Assembly (NCBI RefSeq): GCF_004519515.1
Contig: NZ_CP038145.1
Location: 883,501-947,500 of the forward strand
Source of the DNA: Actinobacillus indolicus
GTDB lineage: Bacteria > Pseudomonadota > Gammaproteobacteria > Enterobacterales > Pasteurellaceae
Reading direction: 5' to 3'
Length of the DNA: 64,000 bases
A model generated the notes under the pieces. That model ran no database searches, was not told the origin of the DNA, and worked only from the letters and a program-made list of their open reading frames with translations. Position numbers and translations under genes: made by a program. Shown in pieces: positions 52,036-61,244 of this stretch (the stretch's first letter is position 1; each line of letters opens with the position of its first letter).

Positions 52036-52881
52036 TTAATACCCCAAGGCATTAAAATTTGGTAAAAAATCGTTACAATCTAACCGCTTGACGCGCGTGT
52101 CAATCGAACCATCCAGATTTAAACAGATCTCTCGCCAACCTTGTGGCACAGGATCTAAAGTGAAATTATCGCAATTTGGCTTAAATTGAATACAGGTCGA
52201 TGGGGTTGCCAGTACACGATACCCCTTCCACAATTTATCTACTTCCTGATGAATATGCCCGTGTAAAATTGCTTTTGCTTTAGGATAGGGTTTTAGTATT
52301 TCCGCTAACTGATCCGCATTAGCCAAACTATGTTGATCTAACCATGCCGAATTGGTAGGTAAAATATTGTGGTGCAAAACAATCAAACTATAACGCTCAG
52401 GATAAGTCTCTAATTTTGCTTTGAGAAAATCCAACTGTGATGTACTCAAAGCCCCACCTGGCACGCCTTCTATGTGACTATCTAACAAAATCACCTGCCA
52501 AAAATCCCCTGCTAAAATATGTTTTTCAGGTTGCATTTGGGCATAAAGAGAAAGCGCATTGCGCATCTGTGGCTGTAAATCGTGATTACCTTCCACCCAG
52601 AAGATAGGTTTTGCTAAAGGCTTCACCATCTTTGTAAAACGATGATATGCCTCTCGATTATGATCTTGCACAAGATCTCCCGTTGCCAAAATAAAATCAT
52701 AATCGAAAAGATCCTGTTCAATTGCGTTTAATACCGCTTGAAAGCTTTGTGTTGTATTTACCCCTAATAGTTCGCCATCATCAGATGCAAATAAATGCGG
52801 ATCTGTAATTTGTAAAATACGCACTATTGGGGATTTCAGGGGAAATGTGTAACTATCATCCATAATATCAAACACTCTCAT
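52036..52881 (-). CDS. cpdA: 3',5'-cyclic AMP phosphodiesterase CpdA (Icc)
   Basis: A 281-residue class III phosphodiesterase that breaks down cAMP and thereby damps CRP-dependent control. In Pasteurellaceae it also bears on competence, because uptake genes need cAMP-CRP. The metal-binding motifs are present: ITDPHLF, ATGDLVQD, GNHD, and GHIHQE, followed by PSTCIQFKPN, which is distinctive of Icc. The first ATG (52881) has no clear ribosome site; the ATG six codons on (52863) has GAGAG upstream and may be the real start. The length is close to the H. influenzae enzyme either way. Confidence 0.94.
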   Translation of the reverse strand: MRVFDIMDDSYTFPLKSPIVRILQITDPHLFASDDGELLGVNTTQSFQAVLNAIEQDLFDYDFILATGDLVQDHNREAYHRFTKMVKPLAKPIFWVEGNHDLQPQMRNALSLYAQMQPEKHILAGDFWQVILLDSHIEGVPGGALSTSQLDFLKAKLETYPERYSLIVLHHNILPTNSAWLDQHSLANADQLAEILKPYPKAKAILHGHIHQEVDKLWKGYRVLATPSTCIQFKPNCDNFTLDPVPQGWREICLNLDGSIDTRVKRLDCNDFLPNFNALGY

Positions 52882-52998
52882 AAAAATTTATCAAACGAAG
52901 GCTACTCTACTCATTTCCCACACCTTGTCATTAAGCAAAATAAAAAAATGTGGAACACGCCACATTTTTCACAAAAATTTACGTTTATTTGATGATTT

Positions 52999-54846
52999 TT
53001 AAGCTAATTCTAGGTATGGGGAAAAATCTACTTCAACTCTTAGCATCTCTAACATCGCTTTCCCTTTCGGCAACACTTCAATCTCCGCCAATAACGCCAC
53101 CGCTTCGCTCAAACTGCTAGCGGTTGGATAAGTCGCATTTTTTGCAAAAAACTCGGCACAATCGACCGCTTGTTGATTGAATAGGCTAAACAGCAGTTGT
53201 TGCAGATTTTGTTCGCGTAAACAAGTTGGGACTTTTTGAATGGTAAGGCGAGTTTGCCCTTGCCACTGTTTTGTTTGAATATCAAAACCCAAGTCTGCCA
53301 AAGCGGTTTGCAGTTGTTGCCAAGATGCTGTTTGCTGTTCATCAAGGGTTAAACTTAGCGGTATCAACAGAGCCTGATTTTCCCCTTTGGCTAACTCAGC
53401 TTGTAGTTTTAATTGAGCCAATTTTTCAAGGGAAAGCAGATAAAAGGTTTCGCCCTGTTTCATCAACAATGCTTTCTGTTTCACTACCGCTAAGGCTTGG
53501 GCATAGGGCGTGACCGGCTCGGCTATCGGTTCAACAAGCGGTGTGATCTTGGCGGTTTTTGGCAAATTTTGAACGGGTTCTGACCGCTTATAGTCTTGCA
53601 TAGGCGATGTAGAAAGCAATTCGCCATACCACTTCTGTTCGCTTTTGCTTACCCCTGATGAACGAGAGTGGTTGTAATTCGGACGTTCGCTGTAAGTTGA
53701 TGAAGCCGAACTTGGCTCACGATAGTGGTGAGCAAAAATATTCTGCCCCGAAGCCACACGGTTGGTGTCGGCAATATAATTCGGCAATGCTTCACTGACA
53801 TTCGTTTTCAGCGGTAAATGATGTTGATCTTCAAGGGCATTCAAAACACCTTGATAGATGAAATCGTGGACTAAGCGACTTTGATGAAAACGCACTTCGT
53901 GTTTTGCAGGGTGAACATTGACATCAATGTGGCTCGGGTCAAGATCTAAAAATAGCACAAAAGCAGGGTAATGATCCTTCGGCAACCGTTCCCCATAGGC
54001 TTGGCGAATAGCGTGGTTGATCGTTTTATCTCGCATCATTCGCCCATTGACATAGCTGTAACAGAGATCGTTTTGAACTCTCGCTAAACTTGGCGAGCCG
54101 ACCCAGCCGTAAATATGTAGATCGTCGTGTTGCCAATCAATGTGTACCGACTGCTGAATAAACTCATCACCGCAAATCGTTGCAACCCGTTTTTGTTGCT
54201 GTTCAAGCTGTTGTGTCGCCACCGCTTTGTAGTAACGCACTTTTTTCTCATTATGGGTCAGCGTAAAAGTCACATTCGGTTTTGCCAATGCAATACGGCG
54301 AACCACTTCATCAATATGGGCAAATTCGGTTTTATCGGTACGCAAAAATTTACGGCGAGCAGGGGTATTGAAGAACAAGTTAGCCACTTCAATAGTCGTG
54401 CCGACAGGGTGAGAAGCAGGCTTGATTTCAACCTCCATTTCACGCCCTTGTGCGTAGGCTTGCCACGCTTCTGCCTGATATTCGGGGCGAGAAGTGAGCG
54501 TTAAACGGGACACCGAGCTGATACTGGCTAAGGCTTCGCCACGAAAACCCAGACTTAAAATACTTTCCAGATCTTCAAGGGTAGCAATTTTACTGGTGGC
54601 GTGACGAGCCAAAGCTAAAGCCAGATCTTGCTTACCGATCCCACAGCCGTTATCTCGAATACGGATCAACTGCGATCCGCCTTTCTCAATATCGATCTGA
54701 ATTTGTGTCGCCCCTGCGTCCAAACTGTTTTCCACCAGCTCTTTAACCACAGACGCAGGACGCTCTACCACTTCGCCTGCGGCAATTTGGTTAGCGAGTT
54801 GGGGCGGTAGGATTTGGATTAAAGGCTTCATTGGCTCATCATTCAT
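52999..54846 (-). CDS. mutL: DNA mismatch repair protein MutL
   Basis: The 615-residue protein links MutS mismatch recognition to strand incision by MutH. The N-terminal GHKL ATPase has QLANQIAAGEVVERPASVVKE, DNGCGI, ATSKI and GFRGEALASISSVS. A variable linker (about residues 345-430) precedes the C-terminal dimerisation domain. No endonuclease motif of the DQHAx2Ex4E kind is present, as is expected for a MutH-using species. Two ATG starts are possible (54846 and 54831). The linker encodes an inverted uptake-signal pair of 58 bases (53534-53591), which illustrates how these signals settle in weakly constrained coding DNA. Confidence 0.96.
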   Translation of the reverse strand: MNDEPMKPLIQILPPQLANQIAAGEVVERPASVVKELVENSLDAGATQIQIDIEKGGSQLIRIRDNGCGIGKQDLALALARHATSKIATLEDLESILSLGFRGEALASISSVSRLTLTSRPEYQAEAWQAYAQGREMEVEIKPASHPVGTTIEVANLFFNTPARRKFLRTDKTEFAHIDEVVRRIALAKPNVTFTLTHNEKKVRYYKAVATQQLEQQQKRVATICGDEFIQQSVHIDWQHDDLHIYGWVGSPSLARVQNDLCYSYVNGRMMRDKTINHAIRQAYGERLPKDHYPAFVLFLDLDPSHIDVNVHPAKHEVRFHQSRLVHDFIYQGVLNALEDQHHLPLKTNVSEALPNYIADTNRVASGQNIFAHHYREPSSASSTYSERPNYNHSRSSGVSKSEQKWYGELLSTSPMQDYKRSEPVQNLPKTAKITPLVEPIAEPVTPYAQALAVVKQKALLMKQGETFYLLSLEKLAQLKLQAELAKGENQALLIPLSLTLDEQQTASWQQLQTALADLGFDIQTKQWQGQTRLTIQKVPTCLREQNLQQLLFSLFNQQAVDCAEFFAKNATYPTASSLSEAVALLAEIEVLPKGKAMLEMLRVEVDFSPYLELA

Positions 54847-54943
54847 AGGTTAAAAATCAATAATATTACTTTAGCACATTTCACCCCCTAAAAAAATTTC
54901 AAGCTGTGCTACAATCGCCATTATTTTTTGATGAGAATTTCCT

Positions 54944-56194
54944 ATGACAATGATTGAAATTGCAAAACTAGCCAAACAAGCGAGCTTTGAGTTAGCACAG
55001 TTTGGCAATGTTCAAAAGAACCAAGCCCTATTCGCCATTGCCGATGCGTTGGAACAGCGTACTGATGAGATTTTAGCGGTCAATGCGAAGGATATTGATT
55101 ATGCTAAATCGCAAGGGATTTCAGAGGCGATAATCGACCGCTTGTTGCTAACACCTGAGCGTATTCGTGGGATTGCAAATGATGTACGAAACGTCGCAAG
55201 CCTTGCCGACCCTGTCGGGCAGGTGATTGACGGCGGTGTGTTGGATAGTGGGTTGAAAATCGAACGCCAACGAGTGCCGTTAGGGGTGATTTTAACCATT
55301 TATGAAGCTCGTCCGAATGTGACCATTGATGTTGCTTCGCTTTGTTTAAAAACGGGTAATGCGGTGATTTTAAGAGGCGGTAAAGAAACGAAATTTACCA
55401 ATGCGATTTTGGTTGAAGTCGTACAATCTGCCCTAGAGCAGGCAGGATTACCGAAATTAGCGGTGCAAGCCGTCACTGATCCTGACCGTGCTTTATTGCT
55501 CGAATTGCTCAAGTTGGATCAGTTCATTGATATGGTTATTCCGCGTGGTGGGGCTGGTTTACATCAGTTCTGCAAGGAAAATTCAACTATCCCAGTGATT
55601 GTCGGCGGTATCGGGGTGTGTCACCTGTATGTGGAAGCCAGTGCGGATTTAGAGCGTTCGCTGAATGTGATTGCCAATGCGAAAACCCAACGCCCAAGTA
55701 CTTGTAACACCCTTGAAACTTTATTGGTCGATAAGGCGATTGCAGATCAGTTTTTACCGAAACTTGCCGAACATCTTTGCAAATTGAAAGTGACATTGCA
55801 TAGCGATGATTTTTCTGAAGATCTGCAAAATAATCCGCAAATCCAACCGCTTGATCAAGCAAAATTACGTCAAGAGTGGCTGTCGTTAGACTTAAGTGTG
55901 GTGGTTGTAGATGGTATTCAGCAAGCGATTGAGCATATTCGTACCTATGGTAGCCAACATTCCGAAGGGATTTTAACCAGTAACTATGCTTTGGCTCGCC
56001 AGTTCGTTCAACAGGTCGATGCGGCGGCGGTATATATTAACGCCAGCACTCGTTTTACCGACGGGGCACAATTTGGCTTAGGTGCAGAAGTGGCGGTCAG
56101 CACCCAAAAACTACATGCCCGTGGACCTATGGGGCTAGAAGCACTCACAACTTATAAATGGGTGTGTGAAGGGGATTATTTGACGAGAAGCTAA
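54944..56194 (+). CDS. proA: Gamma-glutamyl phosphate reductase
   Basis: The 416-residue enzyme reduces L-glutamyl-5-phosphate to glutamate semialdehyde with NADPH, the second step of proline synthesis. Motifs include RVPLGVILTIYEARPNVTIDVASL, KTGNAVILRGGKE, the active-site Cys region KTQRPSTCNTLETLL and the C-terminal NASTRFTDGAQFGLGAEVAVSTQKLHARGPMGLEAL. The gene is solitary: proB is not adjacent. The start is the ATG after TGAGAATTTCC, and a second ATG lies two codons on. Its neighbour mutL is divergent, about 97 bases apart. Confidence 0.97.
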   Translation: MTMIEIAKLAKQASFELAQFGNVQKNQALFAIADALEQRTDEILAVNAKDIDYAKSQGISEAIIDRLLLTPERIRGIANDVRNVASLADPVGQVIDGGVLDSGLKIERQRVPLGVILTIYEARPNVTIDVASLCLKTGNAVILRGGKETKFTNAILVEVVQSALEQAGLPKLAVQAVTDPDRALLLELLKLDQFIDMVIPRGGAGLHQFCKENSTIPVIVGGIGVCHLYVEASADLERSLNVIANAKTQRPSTCNTLETLLVDKAIADQFLPKLAEHLCKLKVTLHSDDFSEDLQNNPQIQPLDQAKLRQEWLSLDLSVVVVDGIQQAIEHIRTYGSQHSEGILTSNYALARQFVQQVDAAAVYINASTRFTDGAQFGLGAEVAVSTQKLHARGPMGLEALTTYKWVCEGDYLTRS

Positions 56195-56241
56195 TCAGGC
56201 TAGTATCGTCATCGTTCATTTATACAAAAGGAGAAACATCA

Positions 56242-57048
56242 ATGAAGCTAAACAAACTTACTATCACCACGATACTTTCCGCATTAGCACTTTCTGCTTG
56301 CACACAAAAAGTAGAAGGCGATGCCCAATTACAACAACACGCTGTTTTAGGTGTAAACTGGGTTCAACAATCAGGGGAATATCAAGCATTAGCTTATCAA
56401 GCTTTTAATATTGCTCAGATTGCTTTTGATAAAGCCAAAGTGAAGAAAGGGAAGAAAAAAGCGGTTGCCGTTGATCTAGACGAAACGATGATGGATAACA
56501 GCGCTTACGCAGGTTGGCAAATCAAAAACAACAAAGCTTTTGACAGCAAAGATTGGACTCGCTGGGTCGATGCTCGCCAAACAGGCGCCATTGCGGGTGC
56601 GGTTGAGTTCAACAATTATGTGAATGCACACGGCGGAAAAGTGTTCTATGTATCTAACCGTAAAGATGCAAATGAAAAAGCAGGCACTATTGATGATATG
56701 AAAAAACTTGGCTTTACTGGAGTGAGTGAAGAGACACTCTATTTACGTAAAGACAAATCAAATAAAACCCCTCGTTTTGAAGAAATTGAGAAACAAGGGT
56801 ATGAGATTGTGCTTTATATCGGCGATAACCTAAATGATTTTGGTGATGCTACCTATAAAAAATCCAACGCCGAACGTAAAGCCTTTGTAGATGCCAATAG
56901 TAAAGCCTTTGGTAATAAATTTATCGTCCTACCAAATCCAAATTATGGTGATTGGGAAGGCGGTTTAGACAAAGATTACTATAAAGGTGATGCACAAAGC
57001 CGAATCAAAATTCGTCATGATGCGATTAAAGCTTGGGATGGAAAATAA
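56242..57048 (+). CDS. hel: 5'-nucleotidase, lipoprotein e(P4), class C acid phosphatase
   Basis: A 268-residue outer-membrane lipoprotein. The lipobox is LSAC near residue 20 after a typical signal. The HAD-type catalytic motif is DLDETMMDNSAYAG near 79-92; a second Asp pair is in YIGDNLNDFGDATYKKS. It is closely similar in layout to e(P4) of H. influenzae, which dephosphorylates NMN to nicotinamide riboside at the cell surface and so lets the cell use NAD (V factor) from the host; a role in haem uptake has also been proposed. An AAAGGAGAAAC ribosome site precedes the ATG. It is transcribed alone and ends at a clear terminator. Confidence 0.95.
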   Translation: MKLNKLTITTILSALALSACTQKVEGDAQLQQHAVLGVNWVQQSGEYQALAYQAFNIAQIAFDKAKVKKGKKKAVAVDLDETMMDNSAYAGWQIKNNKAFDSKDWTRWVDARQTGAIAGAVEFNNYVNAHGGKVFYVSNRKDANEKAGTIDDMKKLGFTGVSEETLYLRKDKSNKTPRFEEIEKQGYEIVLYIGDNLNDFGDATYKKSNAERKAFVDANSKAFGNKFIVLPNPNYGDWEGGLDKDYYKGDAQSRIKIRHDAIKAWDGK

Positions 57049-57062
57049 TCCTTGATATGTGT

Positions 57063-57092
57063 AGCCTATCTTTATTGATAGGCTCTCTTTTT
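57063..57092 (+). terminator. Terminator after hel
   Basis: AGCCTATC pairs with GATAGGCT around six bases and is followed by CTCTTTTT. Confidence 0.85.
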
Positions 57093-57145
57093 ATCTCATT
57101 TCAATTCTATGTTAAACTTTTCCTCCATTTTGGAGGAAAAATGAC

Positions 57146-57994
57146 ATGGCACAACTTCTCTTTTTTTTGAAACTCTTTGTTTATCGCTTCCAACAAAACA
57201 AAATTGCGATTTATTCTGGGTATCTCACTTATACATCTTTACTGTCCCTTGTACCATTAATTATGGTGGTGTTTTCGATATTTACGCTATTACCGATTTT
57301 TGAACAAGCCACCACACAGTTAAAAGAACTGGTGTACGATAACTTTGCCCCAAGTGCAGGGGATATGGTTCAGCAATATCTTGAGATGTTTGTCGATAAC
57401 TCAAAAAAAATGGGGATCATCAGTATCATCGGTTTAGTCGTGGTGGCGGTGATGTTGATTTCGAGCATTGATAATGCCTTTAATGAAATTTGGCATAATA
57501 CGAAAAAACGCCCAACTATCCTTTCCTTTGGGATCTATTTAGCGGTCCTGATTTTTGGTCCTCTCTTTGCTGGTGCTAGTATAGCCATCAGTTCTTATAT
57601 TTTCTCTTTAGAAATGTTTAGCCAAGACGGGCTGTTTTCTTTTAGCCATCATCTTCTCCAATTTGTCCCCTTTTTACTTACTTGGCTGATGTTTACTTTA
57701 ACTTATCTGATTGTGCCGAATACTAAAGTAAAATTTAAACATGCGACATTAGGCGCTTTATTTGCTGGCGTTTTCTTTACTCTAGGTAAACAAATTTTCA
57801 TTTGGTATATCGCAACGTTTCCGTCGTATCAAGCAATTTATGGTGCGTTAGCCACCATTCCGATTATGATTGTTTGGATCCACCTAAGCTGGCGAGTGGT
57901 GTTATTAGGGGGACAATTTGCTTCCGTATTAAAAGATATGGAAATGATCAAAGCAGGCGAATTAGCAAATCCATTAACGGAGAACAGAGAATGA
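57146..57994 (+). CDS. yihY: YihY/BrkB family inner-membrane protein
   Basis: This 282-residue protein has about six transmembrane helices. It contains family signatures such as YSGYLTYTSLLSLVPLIMVV near the start, DNAFNEIW near 110-118 and FTLGKQIFIWYIATFPSYQAIYGALATIPIMIVWIHLSW. The family was once annotated as tRNA-processing RNase BN, which was wrong. BrkB of Bordetella gave it its name. Its biochemical function is unknown. The last codons overlap dtd by four bases, and dtd leads into tilS, so the three form an operon. The start has TTGGAGGAAA upstream. Confidence 0.9.
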   Translation: MAQLLFFLKLFVYRFQQNKIAIYSGYLTYTSLLSLVPLIMVVFSIFTLLPIFEQATTQLKELVYDNFAPSAGDMVQQYLEMFVDNSKKMGIISIIGLVVVAVMLISSIDNAFNEIWHNTKKRPTILSFGIYLAVLIFGPLFAGASIAISSYIFSLEMFSQDGLFSFSHHLLQFVPFLLTWLMFTLTYLIVPNTKVKFKHATLGALFAGVFFTLGKQIFIWYIATFPSYQAIYGALATIPIMIVWIHLSWRVVLLGGQFASVLKDMEMIKAGELANPLTENRE

Positions 57995-58425
57995 TCGGAT
58001 TAATTCAACGAGTAAAATGGGCGAAAGTGGAAGTGGATAACCAAACGGTCGGCGAAATTTCAACGGGACTATTAGTATTATTAGGTGTTGAGCAAGGTGA
58101 CGATCAGGCTAAGGCAGATCGCTTACTGGAAAAAGTCTTGAACTATCGTATCTTTGCCGATGAACAAGGCAAAATGAACCTAAACGTTCAGCAAGCAGGG
58201 GGAAGTTTATTAGTCGTATCCCAATTTACCCTTGCCGCCGATACCCAAAAAGGCCTACGCCCGAGTTTCTCTCGTGGGGCAACTCCAGCACTTGCTCAAG
58301 CACTTTACGACTATTTTCATCAGCAAGCGGCACTCAAAATCCATACCCAAACAGGACAGTTTGCTGCCGATATGCAGGTCAGCTTACAGAACGACGGGCC
58401 TGTCACCTTTTGGCTACAAGTATAG
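57991..58425 (+). CDS. dtd: D-aminoacyl-tRNA deacylase
   Basis: The 144-residue proofreading enzyme removes D-amino acids (and glycine on tRNA-Ala) from tRNA. Start MIGLIQRVKWAKVEV and the two substrate-binding motifs SQFTLAADTQKGLRPSF and NDGPVTFWLQV (the NxGPxT motif) are intact. I chose the ATG at 57991, which overlaps the yihY stop (ATGA), although an open frame extends further upstream. It is followed by tilS, whose ATG lies nine bases beyond its stop. Confidence 0.95.
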   Translation: MIGLIQRVKWAKVEVDNQTVGEISTGLLVLLGVEQGDDQAKADRLLEKVLNYRIFADEQGKMNLNVQQAGGSLLVVSQFTLAADTQKGLRPSFSRGATPALAQALYDYFHQQAALKIHTQTGQFAADMQVSLQNDGPVTFWLQV

Positions 58426-58433
58426 GCACGGCA

Positions 58434-59702
58434 ATGTACCAACAGTTCCAGCAACAACTTGCAAAACATTGCCCTAATCAGACCGCTTTCTTCATCGGTT
58501 TAAGCGGTGGGGTGGACTCGGTAGTCTTACTGCATCTGTTCGCACAGGCCCGACAAGCCCTTAGCCTTAAACTCAGGGCAATTCATATCCATCACGGCTT
58601 AAGCCCAAATGCAGATAGCTGGGCAACATTCTGTGAACAGCTTTGTGAACAGTGGGCAATCCCTTTGACTGTCTGCAAGGTTCAAGTACAAGGCCAGCAA
58701 GGGCTGGAAGCCAATGCTCGAACAGCACGCTATCAAGCCATTCAACAGCATATTCAACTGAGTGAAATGTTGGCAACTGCACATCATCTTGACGATCAAG
58801 TTGAAACCTTTTTCCTTGCATTAAAAAGAGGAAGCGGTATTCAAGGACTAGGGGCAATGCAAGCGGTCAGTTTTTGGCAAAATATTGCGATTTTCCGACC
58901 GCTTCTCAGCTTCAATAAAACCGACATTCTCGCTTATGCTGAACAACATCAACTGGAATGGATTGAAGATGAAAGCAACTTCAACACCGATTTTGACCGC
59001 AATTTCCTACGTCAAACAGCGTTACCTTTGCTCAATCAACGTTGGCAACAGTTTAATCAAATGGTGGCACGCTCAAGCCAACATTGTGCCGAGCAACAAC
59101 AACTGATTGAAGAATTGCTACACCCCGAACTGGCTAGTCGGCTACAAAATGGCGGTTTAGACATCACCGGCTTTGAGCATTTTTCTTTGTTAAAGCAACA
59201 ACAGCTTGTCCGTTTGTGGCTGGCACAGGCTCACCTTGCAATGCCAAGCGTGGCTCAACTAGAACAGATTATCCAACATCTCATTTTGGCAAAAGCCGAT
59301 AAAAATCCGCAGGTCAAACTTGAACAACATCTTATTCGCCGTTACCAACAGCAGATCTTCATTACCCCTATTCAAGCAGAGATAGATGATTTTGAGTTGG
59401 AACTGCCACCGCAAAGTGAAGAAATTCAACTGCCCGCTTCGCTTGGCATTGTTCAACGCAACGGCACAGAGATTATTTACAAAATATCAGGCAAATCTCA
59501 CCGCTTGTTATTGCCAGAAGCGTTACAACAAACCCCACTTCGCCTAACCAACCGCTATCCAAGCAAAGTGCAGTGTTACGGAAAAACCCATCGAGAAGAG
59601 ATGAAAAAAATTTGGCAGGAAAATTGTATCCCCGTGTGGTTACGGGGACGTGTGCCGTTGATTTTCTACGGTGAAATATTCGTTGAAATGATAAAGAGAT
59701 AA
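58434..59702 (+). CDS. tilS: tRNA(Ile)-lysidine synthase
   Basis: This 422-residue enzyme modifies C34 of the tRNA-Ile CAU anticodon to lysidine, so that the tRNA reads AUA codons. The ATP-pyrophosphatase motif SGGVDSVV lies near residue 25 and ARTARYQAI near 95. The C-terminal domain has the TilS-C signature, ending in ENCIPVWLRGRVPLIFYG. I chose the ATG at 58434; an in-frame TTG at 58410 overlaps the dtd end and is less likely. Two uptake signals in opposite directions, 48 bases end to end, lie inside at 58859-58906, and another occurs near 59499. Confidence 0.94.
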   Translation: MYQQFQQQLAKHCPNQTAFFIGLSGGVDSVVLLHLFAQARQALSLKLRAIHIHHGLSPNADSWATFCEQLCEQWAIPLTVCKVQVQGQQGLEANARTARYQAIQQHIQLSEMLATAHHLDDQVETFFLALKRGSGIQGLGAMQAVSFWQNIAIFRPLLSFNKTDILAYAEQHQLEWIEDESNFNTDFDRNFLRQTALPLLNQRWQQFNQMVARSSQHCAEQQQLIEELLHPELASRLQNGGLDITGFEHFSLLKQQQLVRLWLAQAHLAMPSVAQLEQIIQHLILAKADKNPQVKLEQHLIRRYQQQIFITPIQAEIDDFELELPPQSEEIQLPASLGIVQRNGTEIIYKISGKSHRLLLPEALQQTPLRLTNRYPSKVQCYGKTHREEMKKIWQENCIPVWLRGRVPLIFYGEIFVEMIKR

Positions 59703-59721
59703 ATGGGATTTTCCGTTTTTT

Positions 59722-60015
59722 CTATAAACTGTGGAAAATATAGAAAACTAATCCATAAAAAGCGAGAAAACCTAGCGTTAATAATCCGCTAGCCAGCCCT
59801 TTTTTTGATTGATGTAACTTATATAAAATGCCTGAAATGGCTAATAACACGAAAGGGTAAATCCAAAATGCCGTTGAAAACCAATCAATTTGGCTTGGCG
59901 TTAAATTTGGATTATCTGAAAACTTTGGTGAAACCAATAAGGCAAGTGGCCATAATGTACTGGGTAAACAGAAAAGTGCCAATGCCCAACTAAATTTTGA
60001 AAAACCTTGTTGCAT
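59722..60015 (-). CDS. Small hypothetical membrane protein (DUF5389-like)
   Basis: A 97-residue protein with three likely transmembrane helices (about residues 7-28, 44-63 and 74-95). The pattern FSKFSWALALFCLPSTLWPLALLVSP resembles a small family annotated in Pasteurellaceae as DUF5389, from memory. No function is known. It follows xerD on the same strand at a distance of one base, so it is likely translated from the same transcript. There is no ribosome site of note other than AAGGGGAT within the xerD end. Confidence 0.65.
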   Translation of the reverse strand: MQQGFSKFSWALALFCLPSTLWPLALLVSPKFSDNPNLTPSQIDWFSTAFWIYPFVLLAISGILYKLHQSKKGLASGLLTLGFLAFYGLVFYIFHSL

Positions 60016-60016
60016 A

Positions 60017-60910
60017 TTATCCCCTTGGGTGAAACTGTTGATGTAATGATTTTAAACGAGCTTTCGCTACTTGGGTATAAATTTGTGTGGTAGAAAGATC
60101 ACTATGTCCAAGTAACATCTGTACAACACGTAAATCTGCACCGTGATTAACTAAATGTGTGGCAAATGCGTGGCGTAACACGTGGGGAGAGAGCTTATCA
60201 CTATCAATGCCCGCTAACAATGCGTAGTGCTTAATACGATGCCAAAATGTCTGACGTGTCATCTGATTACCTAATCGGCTTGGAAAAACCACATCCGATT
60301 GAGAGCCATTTAATAACGTACTACGTCCATATTCAAAGAACTGCTGAATCCAATAACTCGCCTCTTCTCCCAAAGGCACTAAACGTTCCTTATCACCTTT
60401 ACCAATGATACGCACAAGCCCTTGTCTTAAACTCAGATTATCTAATGTTAAAGAAACGAGCTCTGTCACACGTAAACCCGTTGCATAAAGCAATTCTAAC
60501 ATCGCCTTATCTCGAAGCTCTAAAGGATCATTGGTATTAGGTATATTCAGTAAATCCAACACCTGTTCTTCACTCAATGACTTAGGTAAATGGGCAGGTT
60601 TACGTGGTGATGCCAGCGTTGCCGTCGGATCATCATCACGATAATTTTCTAAATACAGAAAACGGAAGAATTTGCGTAAACAACTTAACATTCGAGATGA
60701 GCTTGTCGCTTTATAACCTTGCTCTACTCTTTCACCTAAAAAAGTTTGAAGGTCAGCGTAATCTATCGTTAAAAAGGCTTTAGGCTCAGAAAGCCATTGA
60801 GAAAAACTTTCTAAATCCAGACGATAGGATGTCACTGTATTTTCTGATAAACCATGTTCTTGCCACAGTGTATCTAGAAATTGTTCAATAATAGGATCAA
60901 GCTGTTTCAT
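60017..60910 (-). CDS. xerD: Tyrosine recombinase XerD
   Basis: This 297-residue recombinase acts with XerC at the dif site to resolve chromosome dimers, under control of FtsK. The N-terminal SAM-like domain (FLDTLWQEHGLSENTVTSYRLDL) is followed by the catalytic domain with Arg in YATGLRVTELVSL, Lys in IGKGDKERLVPL, His-x-x-Arg in LSPHVLRHAFATHLVNHGADL, His in LLGHSDLSTTQIYTQ and the nucleophilic Tyr in the same segment. The match to XerD, not XerC, rests on the start and on the sequence VSLTLDNLSLRQGLVRIIGKG. A single uptake signal lies right at the 5' end (60911). Confidence 0.93.
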   Translation of the reverse strand: MKQLDPIIEQFLDTLWQEHGLSENTVTSYRLDLESFSQWLSEPKAFLTIDYADLQTFLGERVEQGYKATSSSRMLSCLRKFFRFLYLENYRDDDPTATLASPRKPAHLPKSLSEEQVLDLLNIPNTNDPLELRDKAMLELLYATGLRVTELVSLTLDNLSLRQGLVRIIGKGDKERLVPLGEEASYWIQQFFEYGRSTLLNGSQSDVVFPSRLGNQMTRQTFWHRIKHYALLAGIDSDKLSPHVLRHAFATHLVNHGADLRVVQMLLGHSDLSTTQIYTQVAKARLKSLHQQFHPRG

Positions 60911-60988
60911 ACAAGCGGTAGGATTGTTATCAAAATTTGCAAAATTCTAACATAAAAGTCAGAAAGTATTTAAAAGATAGCTAAAACG

Positions 60989-61018
60989 AAAAAACCGATT
61001 AGCTTTCACTAATCGGTT
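60989..61018 (-). terminator. Terminator of the rRNA operon after tRNA-Trp
   Basis: AACCGATTAG pairs perfectly with CTAATCGGTT around CTTTCA. In the minus-strand direction a run of T follows. It lies about 10 bases beyond the tRNA-Trp 3' end. Confidence 0.88.
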
Positions 61019-61028
61019 CCTCTAATAA

Positions 61029-61104
61029 TGGCAGGGGCGGAGAGGCTCGAACTCCCAACACCCGGTTTTGGAGACCGGTGCTCTACCAATTGAACTACGC
61101 CCCT
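61029..61104 (-). tRNA. tRNA-Trp (CCA)
   Basis: A 76-nt cloverleaf on the minus strand begins AGGGGCGTAGTTCAATTGG and ends with encoded CCA. The anticodon loop reads CTCCAAA, so anticodon CCA. Acceptor stem AGGGGCG pairs with CGCCCCT. It is the last gene of the rRNA operon, as in the E. coli rrnC operon. Confidence 0.97.
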
Positions 61105-61154
61105 ATATAAATCATATATAGCTAAAGCGAGTATCTAACTCGCTCTTAAATAAG

Positions 61155-61231
61155 TGGCGGAACGGACGGGACTCGAACCCGCGACCCCCTGCGTGACAGG
61201 CAGGTATTCTAACCAGCTGAACTACCGCTCC
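61155..61231 (-). tRNA. tRNA-Asp (GTC)
   Basis: A 77-nt cloverleaf on the minus strand begins GGAGCGGTAGTTCAG and ends with encoded CCA. The anticodon loop reads CTGTCAC, so anticodon GTC. It lies between the second 5S gene and tRNA-Trp. Confidence 0.97.
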
Positions 61232-61244
61232 GCAAATTGGGTAA

